Positions 46,523 to 56,164 of a stretch of 64,000 nucleotides of DNA are shown here, piece after piece. The position numbers were made by a program, and so were the translations under genes. The stretch spans positions 186,001 to 250,000 of the forward strand of contig NZ_JACHWZ010000006.1 in assembly GCF_014191725.1 (NCBI RefSeq). Reading direction: 5' to 3'. Origin of the DNA: Microbulbifer rhizosphaerae (GTDB taxonomy: Bacteria; Pseudomonadota; Gammaproteobacteria; Pseudomonadales; Cellvibrionaceae). The notes under the pieces were generated by a model. The model did no database searches, was not told the DNA's origin, and was given only the letters and a program-made list of their open reading frames with translations. How positions within the stretch are numbered: the first letter of the stretch is position 1; each line of letters opens with the position of its first letter.

Positions 46523-47302
46523 TCAGAACTTATAGCCGATACCCAGGTTATAAATCCAGGGATCGAAATCCAAACCGGCGCGCAATCCTGCGATGGCGCC
46601 CGGCACCGGAAATTTCAAACGGGTGGAAGTGCTGACATCCATATATTGCACTGCGGCGTTAACCAGCCAGCTGCTGTCGCGTCCCAGCATCACGTCCACG
46701 CCAACCTGGCCAGTCCAGCCCCAGTCGTCCTTCACTTCGAGCGTGGCAGGGCCGACAGCGCCAAAAGTGTCGGCGAAGTACGCGTCTGCCACAACACCCG
46801 CGTTGTTGTCGTCAAAATCCGTGTAGCCAATGCCCACACCGGCATATGGCTGTACCCACGACTCCTTGCAAACCGGAAACCAGTTCAGATAAAGGCTGGA
46901 AGAACGGCGCTCGATGTCACCGAGATGCAGCCTATCTTCAGGGGGAAAGAATCCGAGGAATCCGTCCACATCCGTGTCGTGGTCCGATTCTCCGACATAA
47001 ACAAACTCCACCGCGAAATGGTCCACCAGAAAATAGGCGGCGGAGAAGTTCCAGGTGGTGTCGCTGTCGATACTGTAGTCGCTGCCTTCGAAGTCTGGCA
47101 GGAACACGCCGGCGAAATTCAGCTCATCGGAATCATCGTCGGGGTCCACATGGGAGGCACCGATACGGACCACAGCCGAGCCAGCTTCATAAACCGGTGC
47201 CGGTGCAGCAGCAGGCGCAGGAACGTATCCGGAGTCTCCTGCCGATGCCGCTGCTGAAGCAACGGCGAATGCCAAGGGGGTCAGAATGCGCGTCATTTTC
47301 AT
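46523..47302 (-). CDS. OmpW-family outer-membrane protein 3
   Basis: 259 aa from ATG 47302 (MKMTRILTPLAF), which begins a signal peptide ending near ASAAASAG. Followed by an Ala/Pro-rich linker (APAAAPAP) and the OmpW barrel: VVRIGASHVDPDDD, YFLVDHFAVEFVYVG, YAGVGIGYTDFDDN, WGWTGQVGVDVMLGRDS and terminal LGIGYKF. Most upstream of the three tandem copies. Confidence 0.9.
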   Translation of the reverse strand: MKMTRILTPLAFAVASAAASAGDSGYVPAPAAAPAPVYEAGSAVVRIGASHVDPDDDSDELNFAGVFLPDFEGSDYSIDSDTTWNFSAAYFLVDHFAVEFVYVGESDHDTDVDGFLGFFPPEDRLHLGDIERRSSSLYLNWFPVCKESWVQPYAGVGIGYTDFDDNNAGVVADAYFADTFGAVGPATLEVKDDWGWTGQVGVDVMLGRDSSWLVNAAVQYMDVSTSTRLKFPVPGAIAGLRAGLDFDPWIYNLGIGYKF

Positions 47303-47603
47303 GTTGATAACTCCGTCAATTTTCGGCAAATTGAACAGCAATCATCCCAATCATTTGTCAGTCTAGACGCGAAAAAGAACCACTGGAGAAAGAACACCCG
47401 GAAAAGCGCCCGGAATTTGGAACTTTTATATAGAATTGGCAGCCTAATTACTTTTTTGGCATTTAATTTAACAAGAGGGAAGGATTCCAACGCCGCGGCA
47501 GGCGTGAAACAAGATGGGAAATAAAGAAAGGAGCGCCAAACCGCCCGCCTTTTGTCCGGAAAATATTCTTTTTAAAGGAAAGACGCGACAACAGGAACGC
47601 CGG
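47303..47603. other. 301-bp gene-free region
   Basis: AT-rich upstream region of the OmpW-like gene (about 47303-47480), then the 3' flank of bolA. No further gene or repeat was recognised. Confidence 0.5.
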
Positions 47604-47915
47604 CTAACTCTGCTTTTTTCCGCCCCCCAGACACTCCGGACTCTGCGGTGCCTGCCCGGCCCACTCCTCCGGACTGAAGGTATGCAGCGCCAGCGCGTGT
47701 ACCGGCCCCGCCATTTCATCCGCCAGCACCGCGTAAACCCGCTGGTGCCGCTGCACTTTGCGCAGCGAGGCAAAAGCGTCGCTCACCAGCACCACGCGAA
47801 AATGCATCTCCGCACCGGCGGGCACATTGTGCAGATGGCTCTCGCACTGCACTTCGATATGCTGTGGCGCAAAGGCCTCGCTTAGTTTCTCTTCAATCTG
47901 CTTTGCCAGGCTCAT
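47604..47915 (-). CDS. bolA: BolA-family protein
   Basis: 103-aa cytoplasmic protein of the BolA/IbaG type, which partners monothiol glutaredoxins and affects cell shape and stress response. ESHLHNVPAGAEMHFRVVLVSDAFASLRKVQRHQRVYAVLADEM contains the family's conserved His and the RHQ segment. GGAG 7 nt before ATG. Located 22 bp after the DjlA-like gene in the same direction. Confidence 0.9.
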   Translation of the reverse strand: MSLAKQIEEKLSEAFAPQHIEVQCESHLHNVPAGAEMHFRVVLVSDAFASLRKVQRHQRVYAVLADEMAGPVHALALHTFSPEEWAGQAPQSPECLGGGKKQS

Positions 47916-47937
47916 GTCTTATCTCCTTATTATTCCC

Positions 47938-48711
47938 TTACGCTATTTCCCGCTTGCGCGCGGCAACAATGGTGTCGTAAGCGACGGTGACGCTTTTCAT
48001 CTGATCTTCCGCGTAGCGCATAAACTCTTCGGGCAATCCCTTGGCGGCGATTTTGTCTGGATGGAATTCCGCCGCCTTGCGCCGGTAGGCCAGTTTCAAC
48101 TCCTGATCGCTGGCATCCGGGCGGCACTCCAGGATGTCGTAGTGCTGCTGCAGTGAGGCCGTCGAATACTGGGCACTCCGGCCAAATTCCCCATGCATGG
48201 CGTTGAAGATGGACTCGTGTAATCCCAGGTGGGAGGGAATACGCCGCAGGATCTCCTCTTCCGCCGCGTGCAGCTCACCATCCGCATAGGCCACGGCAAA
48301 CAGCAAGCGGTAGACCATTTCCCGCATCGCCTGGTTGTGCACCAGCTGCCGGTACTGCTCGGCGTAATCGTAGATGCTGTAGGTGTCGCTCTTCGCGTTC
48401 TGGAAAATCTGAATGGCGTGCTTGCGGTCCTCCACACTCAAGCGCAGGTTGTTCTGAATAAAATCGTCAACCAGGCGAATTTCCGCCTTGGACACCTGGC
48501 CATCCGCCTTGGCGATCTTCGCCAGCATGGAAAACAGGGTGACGATAAAGACAGCCTGCGCCCCTTCCCGGTTCAGGGAGCCCGCGCCGCCGGCGGCGCG
48601 CTGCAGACCGGAACCGAAAGAGCTGCCAATCCAGGCACCCAGCGCCGCACCGATAGGACCACCGAACATCAAACCGATACCGGCCCCGATTCCCGCGCCC
48701 AACCAGGACAT
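47938..48711 (-). CDS. djlA: DjlA-like membrane-anchored J-domain co-chaperone
   Basis: 257 aa. Gly-rich hydrophobic N-terminus (GAGIGAGIGLMFGGPIGAALGAWIG) that can insert in the inner membrane, a TerB-like helical domain about 50-170 (KADGQVSKAEIRLVDDFI, AYADGELHAAEEEIL) and a C-terminal J domain about 185-257 with FHPDK, the DnaK-stimulating HPD motif. GGAGAGAG precedes ATG 48711. Same strand as bolA and probably co-transcribed. Confidence 0.9.
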   Translation of the reverse strand: MSWLGAGIGAGIGLMFGGPIGAALGAWIGSSFGSGLQRAAGGAGSLNREGAQAVFIVTLFSMLAKIAKADGQVSKAEIRLVDDFIQNNLRLSVEDRKHAIQIFQNAKSDTYSIYDYAEQYRQLVHNQAMREMVYRLLFAVAYADGELHAAEEEILRRIPSHLGLHESIFNAMHGEFGRSAQYSTASLQQHYDILECRPDASDQELKLAYRRKAAEFHPDKIAAKGLPEEFMRYAEDQMKSVTVAYDTIVAARKREIA

Positions 48712-49190
48712 ACTCTCTCCTTTGGGCGCCCCATTGCGCCCGATCCAAAACTAAAAACGCGCCCATAATACCACGGCTTCGGCAACGTCCAGGCACCATG
48801 GGACCAATCGGTCACCCAGTAAAGAGTTCGCCGAAGCGCCGACTCAGATAAAGACGTCGCTGATAGGCCCGCCGCAGTCCTTAGGCGAGCCCTAATAGGC
48901 AATAAAAAATTGGATCGAAGCTCGAATTCCCGGGAGCGCGGAGTTCCAGCTCCGCTTGCGGGCCGCAAGGCCCGCCAATATCCACGGACCGGCTGTTGAC
49001 TACGTCCTTGTTAGCTGGCAGCGGGGCGGCCCTACTGCCGGGGGCTTAGCATCGCGCTCCGCTATCCTTTCCCTGCTCCCATCTGTCGAACCGAATGACA
49101 CTGAGTTAAGCGGTGACCGCCAAGGTACCGGTTGAGGACTGAGGAAATCATTCGCCACGGCGGGCCTTGGGCCCGCAAGCGGAGCTGGCG
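48712..49190. other. Gene-free region with long imperfect inverted repeat
   Basis: 48946-48976 (CCAGCTCCGCTTGCGGGCC...) and 49159-49188 are near-exact reverse complements, about 30 bp with one indel. About 180 bp between them shows no ORF of merit. The left part holds the djlA promoter area. Confidence 0.6.
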
Positions 49191-50516
49191 TCAGCCGGTC
49201 ATTGCGCGAACCATGGTGATCATCACCCCGGCGGCCACCGCCGAGCCGATCACCCCGGCCACGTTGGGTCCCATGGCGTGCATCAGCAGGAAGTTGTGCG
49301 GATTGGCTTCCAGTCCCAGCTTGTTGGATACCCGCGCCGCCATGGGCACCGCGGAAACGCCGGCGGAGCCGATCAGCGGGTTTATCTTGTGTTTGCTCAC
49401 CAGATTCAGCAATTTCGCCATCAGTACGCCGGCGGCGGTACCGATGGCGAAAGCGACAATACCCAGGGCGAGGATGCCGAGGGTTTTCGGATCGAGAAAT
49501 TTGTCCGCCGCCAGCTTCGAGCCCACGGACAGGCCGAGGAAGATGGTGGTGATATTGATCAGCGCGTTCTGCGCGGTATCGGACAGGCGCGACACCACGC
49601 CGCACTCGCGCATCAGGTTGCCGAAGCAGAACATCCCCAGCAGCGGCGCCGCGTCCGGCAGGAAGAGCGCCACCAGGATCAGCAGCAGCAGCGGGAAAGT
49701 GATCTTCTCCCGCTTGCTCACGTGGCGCAGCTGCACCATCTCGATTTTGCGTTCTTCCGGCGTGGTCAGCGCGCGCATGATCGGCGGCTGGATCAGGGGC
49801 ACCAGCGCCATATAGGAATAGGCGGCCACGGCGATGGCGCCGAGCAGATCCGGAGCCAGCAGGCTGGATACATAGATGGCGGTTGGGCCATCGGCGCCGC
49901 CGATAATACCGATGGCTGCGGCATCGGCGATGGAGAAATCCATAATGCCGGCCACCGAAAGGCCGACCGCGCCGAGTACCGTAGCGAAGATGCCGAACTG
50001 TGCCGCGGCGCCCAGGAACAGGGTGCGCGGGTTGCCGAGTAGCGGGCCGAAGTCGGTCATCGCGCCCACGCCCATAAAAATCACCAGCGGCGCCGCTCCC
50101 GAGGCGATGGCCACAGAATAGAAGTTATACAGCATGCCGTTGCTGTAGCCCGCATCCAGCGCCACCTGCTCGGCCCGCAATTGCAGCGCCGCCGGTGCAT
50201 TGCCCAGGGCCTCCTTCAGCGCCGATTCAAACGCATAGGCGGATTCCAGTTGCTCCGCACCCAGCAGTTGTGCCATCTGCAGCAATACACGGGGATCGCC
50301 ACCCGCCAGCGCCGCCTCCGCGGCGGAGAGGGACAGGTCAGCGCCGGGGATATTCGCCAGGATGCCGCCGAAGCCAATAGGCACCAGCAGCAGCGGCTCG
50401 AACTTTTTGTTGATGGCCAGGAACAGCAGCAGCAGGCCTACCACGATCATCACAAACTGGCCCGCCGCCATCTGGTAGGCGCCGGAGGATTGCCAGAGAT
50501 TGATAAGGTTTTCCAC
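49191..50516 (-). CDS. oadB: Oxaloacetate decarboxylase beta subunit (Na+ pump)
   Basis: 441-aa membrane subunit that decarboxylates carboxybiotin and drives Na+ export. GTG 50516 follows AGGAG. Multi-helix protein: [22 protein letters not shown]-like [60 protein letters not shown] and [33 protein letters not shown] are all characteristic. Lies 18 bp after oadA. Confidence 0.95.
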   Translation of the reverse strand: MENLINLWQSSGAYQMAAGQFVMIVVGLLLLFLAINKKFEPLLLVPIGFGGILANIPGADLSLSAAEAALAGGDPRVLLQMAQLLGAEQLESAYAFESALKEALGNAPAALQLRAEQVALDAGYSNGMLYNFYSVAIASGAAPLVIFMGVGAMTDFGPLLGNPRTLFLGAAAQFGIFATVLGAVGLSVAGIMDFSIADAAAIGIIGGADGPTAIYVSSLLAPDLLGAIAVAAYSYMALVPLIQPPIMRALTTPEERKIEMVQLRHVSKREKITFPLLLLILVALFLPDAAPLLGMFCFGNLMRECGVVSRLSDTAQNALINITTIFLGLSVGSKLAADKFLDPKTLGILALGIVAFAIGTAAGVLMAKLLNLVSKHKINPLIGSAGVSAVPMAARVSNKLGLEANPHNFLLMHAMGPNVAGVIGSAVAAGVMITMVRAMTG

Positions 50517-50534
50517 AAGCGACTCCTAACCGGG

Positions 50535-52319
50535 TTACGCGATGGACAGCAGGGTGTCGCCCACCGCCACGGAATCGCCCTCTTTCACCGCCACCTCGGT
50601 GACGCTGCCCGACCGTGGCGCGCTGACCGCGGTCTCCATCTTCATGGCTTCCAGCACGATAATGGTCTGGCCCTCCGTCACCTGATCGCCGGGGTTCACC
50701 AGCACCTTGAAGATATTGCCTGCCAGCGGCGCCGCCACCGGATTGCCGCCACCGGCAGCCGGGGCCGCAGCGCTCCCGGCGGAGGCTCCACCGGAGACCG
50801 GCACCATACCGCTGACATCCCCGCCGTCGGCCACGGTTACTGTGTAACTCTTGCCCTCAACGGTGACCGTATACACCTCTTCGCCGTTTTCATTGGTGAC
50901 TGCACTGCCCTCATTGCCGGTGGGCACCGGTTCGAAAGCGTCGGGATTGCCGCGGTTCTTGAGGAACTTGAGGCCGATCTGCGGGAAGAGCGCATAGGTG
51001 AGTACATCGTCTATCTCCCCCTCTCCATCGGTCAGCGGAACGCTCTCGTCATTGGCCTTCTGCCGCAGCTCGGCGGTAAGCTTTTCCAGCTCCGGCTCCA
51101 GCAGGTCCGCCGGGCGGCAGCTGATTGGCTCGGCGCCGTCCAGCACCTTTGCCTGCAGCTCCTTGTTCATCGCGGCCGGGGTCGCGCCGTACTCGCCCTT
51201 GAGTACCGCCGCGGTCTCCTTGGAGATGGATTTGTAGCGCTCGCCGGTGAGCACGTTCAGTACCGCCTGGGTGCCGACGATCTGGGAGGTTGGAGTGACC
51301 AGGGGAAGGAAACCCAGGTCCTCGCGCACCCGGGGAATTTCCTCCAGCACCTGGTCCAGCTTGTCCCCGGCGCCCTGCTCCCGCAGCTGGTTTTCCATAT
51401 TGGTCAGCATACCGCCGGGCACCTGGGCCACCAGGATGCGCGAGTCCACACCGCGCAGGGAACCCTCGAACTTGGCGTATTTCTTGCGCACCTCGCGGAA
51501 ATAGGCGGCGATCTCTTCCAACAGCTCGATATCCAGCCCGGTGTCGCGATCTGTGCCCTGCAAGATGGCCACGAGAGCTTCGGTGGGGCTATGGCCGTAG
51601 GTCATGGACATGGAGGAAATCGCCGTGTCCACATTGTCGATTCCCGCCTCGACGCATTTCAATGCGGTGGCGGTGGAGAGGCCGGTGGTGGCATGGCACT
51701 GCATATGAATGGGAATTTCCACCGCAGCCTTCAGGCGCTTCACCAGCTCATAGCCCTCGTAGGGGCGCAGCAGGCCGGCCATATCCTTGATACAGATTGA
51801 ATCCGCGCCCATGTCCTCAATCTGCCGGCCCAGGTCCACCCACAAATCCAGGGTGTGCACCGGGCTGACGGTATAGGAAATGGTGCCCTGGGCGTGTTTG
51901 CCCACACGCTTTACCGCGCGCAAAGCGGTCTGCAGGTTGCGCATATCGTTCATGGCATCGAACACGCGAAAAACGTCCACGCCGTTTTCCGCCGCGCGCT
52001 CGACGAATTCCTCCACCACGTCGTCGGCGTAGTGGCGGTAGCCGAGAATGTTCTGGCCGCGGAACAGCATCTGTTGCGGCGTGTTGGGCATGGCTTTTTT
52101 CAGCTCACGGATGCGCTCCCAAGGGTCCTCGCCCAGATAGCGGATGCAGGCATCGAAAGTGGCACCGCCCCAGGACTCCAGTGACCAGAAACCAACTTTG
52201 TCGAGTTTTTCCGCGACGGGCAGCATATCGTCCAGCCGCATGCGGGTGGCAAACAGTGACTGGTGGGCGTCGCGCAGAACCACGTCGGTGATTCCCAATG
52301 GCTTTTTAACCTCAGTCAT
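50535..52319 (-). CDS. oadA: Oxaloacetate decarboxylase alpha subunit
   Basis: 594 aa. N-terminal carboxyltransferase barrel ([41 protein letters not shown]), a middle conserved region, an Ala/Gly-rich linker near 500-530 and a C-terminal biotinyl domain with K560 in EAMKMET. Moves CO2 from oxaloacetate to biotin. 44 bp after oadG; ATG 52319 after GAGAG. Confidence 0.96.
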   Translation of the reverse strand: MTEVKKPLGITDVVLRDAHQSLFATRMRLDDMLPVAEKLDKVGFWSLESWGGATFDACIRYLGEDPWERIRELKKAMPNTPQQMLFRGQNILGYRHYADDVVEEFVERAAENGVDVFRVFDAMNDMRNLQTALRAVKRVGKHAQGTISYTVSPVHTLDLWVDLGRQIEDMGADSICIKDMAGLLRPYEGYELVKRLKAAVEIPIHMQCHATTGLSTATALKCVEAGIDNVDTAISSMSMTYGHSPTEALVAILQGTDRDTGLDIELLEEIAAYFREVRKKYAKFEGSLRGVDSRILVAQVPGGMLTNMENQLREQGAGDKLDQVLEEIPRVREDLGFLPLVTPTSQIVGTQAVLNVLTGERYKSISKETAAVLKGEYGATPAAMNKELQAKVLDGAEPISCRPADLLEPELEKLTAELRQKANDESVPLTDGEGEIDDVLTYALFPQIGLKFLKNRGNPDAFEPVPTGNEGSAVTNENGEEVYTVTVEGKSYTVTVADGGDVSGMVPVSGGASAGSAAAPAAGGGNPVAAPLAGNIFKVLVNPGDQVTEGQTIIVLEAMKMETAVSAPRSGSVTEVAVKEGDSVAVGDTLLSIA

Positions 52320-52363
52320 GGGTCGTCTCTCTCGGCAATTGATTGAAGTTGTTCGGCGAACGA

Positions 52364-52603
52364 TTAGCGTCTTTTATTTTTTCGGTGTTGTTCGATCGCC
52401 GCCTGGATCACCGCGCGCAGGTGCGCATCGCCGGCAGCCTGCCCGCCGACGGCGGGAGCCGCCGGCTCCGCCTCGGGGAAATAGCGGGTGATGATGCGGG
52501 ACATAATGCCGGTGCCGATCACCAGCAAAAGCAGGAAAGTAAAAACAATCCCCATGCCGAACAGCGTAATGTCCAGCCCCTGTTGCAGTAATGTCTCCTG
52601 CAC
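52364..52603 (-). CDS. oadG: Oxaloacetate decarboxylase gamma subunit
   Basis: 79 aa. GTG 52603 with AGGGGG upstream. One transmembrane helix ([22 protein letters not shown]) and a short Ala/Pro-rich cytoplasmic tail. Small assembly and Zn-binding subunit of the OadGAB pump; first gene of the three. Confidence 0.9.
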   Translation of the reverse strand: MQETLLQQGLDITLFGMGIVFTFLLLLVIGTGIMSRIITRYFPEAEPAAPAVGGQAAGDAHLRAVIQAAIEQHRKNKRR

Positions 52604-52718
52604 TTTTTCCCCCTAGATCTGCTTTGGCGGCCGCTATTATCGTTACAAAAAACCCGCAAAATCAAACGGTTATTGGTTGCAGTAGCAACTATCGAAACGC
52701 CCGGAATGACCGCGCGCC

Positions 52719-52747
52719 GGTAGGAGCGGCCCGTGGCCGCTCCTACC
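52719..52747. repeat. REP-like palindrome
   Basis: GGTAGGAGCGGCC, CGT, GGCCGCTCCTACC: perfect 13-bp arms. It sits between the divergent oadG and dusC genes. Confidence 0.75.
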
Positions 52748-52810
52748 ATTTGCCACTGGCGACTCCATGATAGAATCCGCGCCCAGATTCAGTGGTTACC
52801 CCAATCAATA

Positions 52811-53803
52811 ATGACCGACAAGACAGGCTCTGTTACTCCCCGGCTCTACCAGGCCCCGATGGAAGGCGTGATCGACCACCATCTGCGCGCCCTGCTCTCC
52901 GCCATCGGCGGTATCGATATCTGCGTCACCGAATTCCTGCGGGTGACCCACACCCGCCTGCCGCGGCGGGTATTTGTGCGCCTGTGCCCGGAACTGGAAA
53001 CCGATGCCGCCACCGCGACCGGCACCCCGGTGCGCCTGCAACTGCTGGGCGGCAATCCCCAGGCCATGGCCTACAACGCCGCCAGGGCGGTGGAAGCGGG
53101 TGCCCGTGCCATCGACCTGAATTTCGGCTGCCCGGCCAAATCCGTGAACAACAGCGACGGCGGCGCCTGCCTCCTGCAAAGCCCCAGGCGAGTGGAGGAG
53201 ATAGTGGCGGCGGTGCGCCGCGCCATTCCCGACGCGATTCCCCTATCCGCGAAAATCCGACTGGGTTACCAGGACAGGTCCAGCTACCTGGACAACGCCC
53301 GCGCCGCCGAAGCCGGCGGAGCCGGCGAACTCGCCGTGCACGCCCGCTCCAAGGTGGACGGTTACCGGCCCCCTGCCTACTGGGAATACATCGGTGAGAT
53401 ACGCCAGCAGCTGTATATCCCGGTGATCGCCAATGGCGATATCTGGACACCGGACGAATTCCTCCGCTGCCGCCAAGTGACCGGCTGCGACGCCTTTATG
53501 TTTGGCCGCAGCCTGCTGGCGCGCCCGGACTTGGGCCTGCAGATCAAAGCCCTGTGCAGCGGGCGGGACTATACGCCCATGGTCTGGCAGCAAGTAGCCG
53601 CACTGCTGTGGGACTACTACCAGATCACCCGCGAGTGCTACCCGACCAAGTACCTGGGCAACCGCATCAAACAGTGGCTGGCCTACCTGAAACTCGCTTA
53701 CCCGGAGGCCGGGGTCTTTTTCGAAAAGATCAAGCGCCACCGGGAGGCTTCGGTGATCGAGGACGCCTTCGCGCGGGAGCTGGCGGTGAGCGCAGTGGCC
53801 TAG
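52811..53803 (+). CDS. dusC: tRNA-dihydrouridine synthase, DusC type
   Basis: 330-aa FMN enzyme that reduces a uridine in tRNA. ATG 52811 (MTDKTGSVTPRLYQAPMEGV). APMEGVIDHHLR, LGGNPQAMAYNAARAVEAG, DLNFGCPAKSVNNSDGGACLL with the catalytic Cys, HARSKVDGYRPPAYWEYI and NGDIWTPDEF match the C subgroup. Single gene. Confidence 0.93.
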   Translation: MTDKTGSVTPRLYQAPMEGVIDHHLRALLSAIGGIDICVTEFLRVTHTRLPRRVFVRLCPELETDAATATGTPVRLQLLGGNPQAMAYNAARAVEAGARAIDLNFGCPAKSVNNSDGGACLLQSPRRVEEIVAAVRRAIPDAIPLSAKIRLGYQDRSSYLDNARAAEAGGAGELAVHARSKVDGYRPPAYWEYIGEIRQQLYIPVIANGDIWTPDEFLRCRQVTGCDAFMFGRSLLARPDLGLQIKALCSGRDYTPMVWQQVAALLWDYYQITRECYPTKYLGNRIKQWLAYLKLAYPEAGVFFEKIKRHREASVIEDAFARELAVSAVA

Positions 53804-53836
53804 GTCGAATACAAAACTCGCCCTCGCACCTCCGTC

Positions 53837-53856
53837 ATTCCGGCGCAAGCCGGAAT
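53837..53856. repeat. Small hairpin repeat (ATTCCGGC-GCAA-GCCGGAAT)
   Basis: Perfect 8-bp stem, related to 11856-11873. Lies between dusC and the ligase gene. Confidence 0.55.
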
Positions 53857-53916
53857 CCAATCGCCGCGAACCCTCGGCAGGGGAAAACCGGATTCCACTG
53901 CTATCTTCATATCCAT

Positions 53917-55968
53917 ATGGATTTCAAACGCAATCCCGACACCCATTTCAAGGGCATCGACAAACTCGGCAAAAAAGAAGCCACCGAGGAGATTCGCGCA
54001 CTGCGCGAAGGCATCAATTACCACGACCATCTCTACTACGTAAAAGACTCGCCCAAAATTTCCGACGCCGTCTACGACAAACTGTTTCAGCGATTGCAGG
54101 ACCTGGAAGAAGCCTTCCCCGATCTCAAGACCGGGGACTCGCCCACAGTACGCGTTGGCGCCGAACCGGTCAGCCAGTTGAAAAAGATAAAACACAAGGT
54201 GCCACTTCTCAGCCTGCAAGCCAGTCTCGACGAGAAAAATATTGAATCCTTCCTGAAAACCGCATGCAAAAAAGCGAACAGCCAATCGGTCAAGTACGTC
54301 CTGGAGCCGAAGTTCGACGGCCTGTCTGTGGAAGTGATCTACGAGAAAGGGCGCTTCAAATACGGTACCACCCGCGGCAACGGTGAAGTGGGTGAGGATA
54401 TCTCCCACAACCTGAAGACGATTCACGCACTGCCACTCTCACTGCAGCACCGGGATGACGCGCCCGCCACCCTGGCAGTCCGCGGTGAAGTCTTTATGCC
54501 CAGGGACGGGTTTATGGCCCTGAATAAACGGCGGGTGGAACGCGACGAGGAGCCCTTCGCCAATCCCCGCAACGCCGCCGCCGGGTTGATGCGCCAGTAC
54601 AAATCGCGCCAGGTTGCCGGCAAGCCACTGAGCCTTTTTTTTTACGAGATACTTGCGCTGGATGGCGAACAACCGCCGAACCACCAAGAGGTGCTGGACC
54701 AGCTGTCCCGCTGGGGGCTGAAGACCAGCCCGCTGAATGAATCCGCCTTCTCCCTCAAGCAGATCGAAAACTACCACCGCAAACTCGCCGAACACCGCGA
54801 CCATCTCGACTACGAAATTGACGGAATCGTGATCAAGGTGGACGACCACAGCCTGCGGGAAGCCCTGGGCACTCGGGACCGCAATCCCCGCTGGGCGATC
54901 GCCTGGAAATTCGAACCCCGCAAGGAGGTGACCCAGGTGGAGGATATCGCCGTACAGGTGGGCCGCACCGGCATACTGACTCCGGTCGCACTGCTGCAAC
55001 CGGTGGATGTCGGCGGCGTCACCGTAAGCCGCGCCACCCTGCACAACGAGGGTGAAGTGCAGCGCAAGGATATCCGCGTGGGCGACCGCGTGCGCATCAT
55101 CCGTGCCGGCGATGTGATTCCGGAAGTGGAGGAACGGGTCAAACAGCGCGGCAGGAAACGCGGCAAGATCTTTAAAATGCCCAAGCGCTGCCCGGTCTGC
55201 AATTCTAAAGTGGTGCGCGAGGGCGCCTACCACCTGTGCACCGCCGGTCTCTCCTGCGCCGCGCAACTGAGTGGCCATATCCAGCACTACGCCGCGCGGG
55301 ATGCGATGGATATCGATCACCTGGGGGAAAAGGCCGCCGATCAACTGGTGCGGCGGGAGATGGTGCACAACCTCGCCGACCTTTACGCCCTGGATACGAA
55401 CGATCTCAAATCATTGGATGGCTTCGCTGAGCGCTCCGCCACCCAGCTGTACGTCGCCATTCAGGGCGCTAAAAAGCCGCGCCTCGACCGTTTCCTGTTC
55501 GCCCTCGGTATTCCCCGCGTGGGCCGGAAGGTGGCGAAACAGCTCGCCGGGGAATTCCGCTCCCTGGAAAAGCTGGCCGATGCCAGTGAGGGGGAAATAG
55601 CAAAGATATCCGGTATCGGCTCGGAAGTGGCCGCCGCCACCGCCAACTTCTTCGCCGATGACAACAACCGCGAAGTGCTGGAGCGGATGCGCAAGAGCGG
55701 CGTCCGCGTACAGTCCATGCCCCGGCGCGGAAAACAGCCCTTGAAGGGCAAGACTTTCGTATTCAGCGGGGGACTGGACAAGATGACCCGGGATGAAGCC
55801 AAGGAGCGCGTCGAAGCCCTGGGCGCCCGAACCACCTCCAGTATCAGCGGCGAAACGGACTACCTGGTGGTGGGAGAAGATCCCGGCAGCAAACTGGATG
55901 AAGCGGAAGAAAAAGGTGTGAAACGTCTTGATAAGAAGGAATTCCTGAAATTGCTCGGGAATTCCTGA
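53917..55968 (+). CDS. Secondary LigA-type NAD-dependent DNA ligase
   Basis: 683 aa from ATG 53917 (MDFKRNPDTH). Complete bacterial ligase layout: Ia domain (YHDHLYYVKDSPKISDAVYD), adenylation domain with K132 in EPKFDGLSVEVIY, TRGNGEVGEDIS, RGEVFMPRDGF, NPRNAAAGLMRQ, DGIVIKVD, WKFEP; OB fold (GRTGILTPVALLQPV), Zn finger (CPVC...LCTAGLSC), HhH repeats and a C-terminal BRCT domain. It joins nicks using NAD+. The surrounding gene order differs from a housekeeping ligA, and it is grouped with polX and fpg, which suggests a repair-dedicated paralogue. No housekeeping ligA is visible here to compare. Confidence 0.9.
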   Translation: MDFKRNPDTHFKGIDKLGKKEATEEIRALREGINYHDHLYYVKDSPKISDAVYDKLFQRLQDLEEAFPDLKTGDSPTVRVGAEPVSQLKKIKHKVPLLSLQASLDEKNIESFLKTACKKANSQSVKYVLEPKFDGLSVEVIYEKGRFKYGTTRGNGEVGEDISHNLKTIHALPLSLQHRDDAPATLAVRGEVFMPRDGFMALNKRRVERDEEPFANPRNAAAGLMRQYKSRQVAGKPLSLFFYEILALDGEQPPNHQEVLDQLSRWGLKTSPLNESAFSLKQIENYHRKLAEHRDHLDYEIDGIVIKVDDHSLREALGTRDRNPRWAIAWKFEPRKEVTQVEDIAVQVGRTGILTPVALLQPVDVGGVTVSRATLHNEGEVQRKDIRVGDRVRIIRAGDVIPEVEERVKQRGRKRGKIFKMPKRCPVCNSKVVREGAYHLCTAGLSCAAQLSGHIQHYAARDAMDIDHLGEKAADQLVRREMVHNLADLYALDTNDLKSLDGFAERSATQLYVAIQGAKKPRLDRFLFALGIPRVGRKVAKQLAGEFRSLEKLADASEGEIAKISGIGSEVAAATANFFADDNNREVLERMRKSGVRVQSMPRRGKQPLKGKTFVFSGGLDKMTRDEAKERVEALGARTTSSISGETDYLVVGEDPGSKLDEAEEKGVKRLDKKEFLKLLGNS

Positions 55969-55995
55969 GGTGTAGCACTACGTTAAGCGATAAAG

Positions 55996-56135
55996 CTTGA
56001 TGCGAAGGGCCTGCTGCCGGGGGTTCTTTGCGGGACTGTCTGCGAGAGGGACCTCGCGGACAAGCCTACAGGGACGTATTCACGGCGTGTCCCGCAAAGA
56101 ACCCCCGGTAGCAGGCCCACCCAAGGCCTTGACTC
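55996..56135. repeat. Structured intergenic repeat element, copy A
   Basis: 30-bp arms 56007-56036 and 56089-56118 pair with one mismatch (GGGCCTGCTGCCGGGGGTTC...). Begins TTGATGCGAAGG and ends CCCAAGGCCT, as copy B at 58779-58873 does in modified form. Confidence 0.75.
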
Positions 56136-56164
56136 AGCGCTATTGATTCCTGAGGAAACTTGCC

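Noticed and set aside
50181-51800. 539-codon plus-strand ORF opposite oadA/oadB
   Set aside because: It overlaps two well-conserved pump genes and has no recognisable domain.
53554-53916. Extended N-terminus for the secondary ligase
   Set aside because: This frame overlaps dusC and a hairpin repeat and is not ligase-like; ATG 53917 gives the usual family start.
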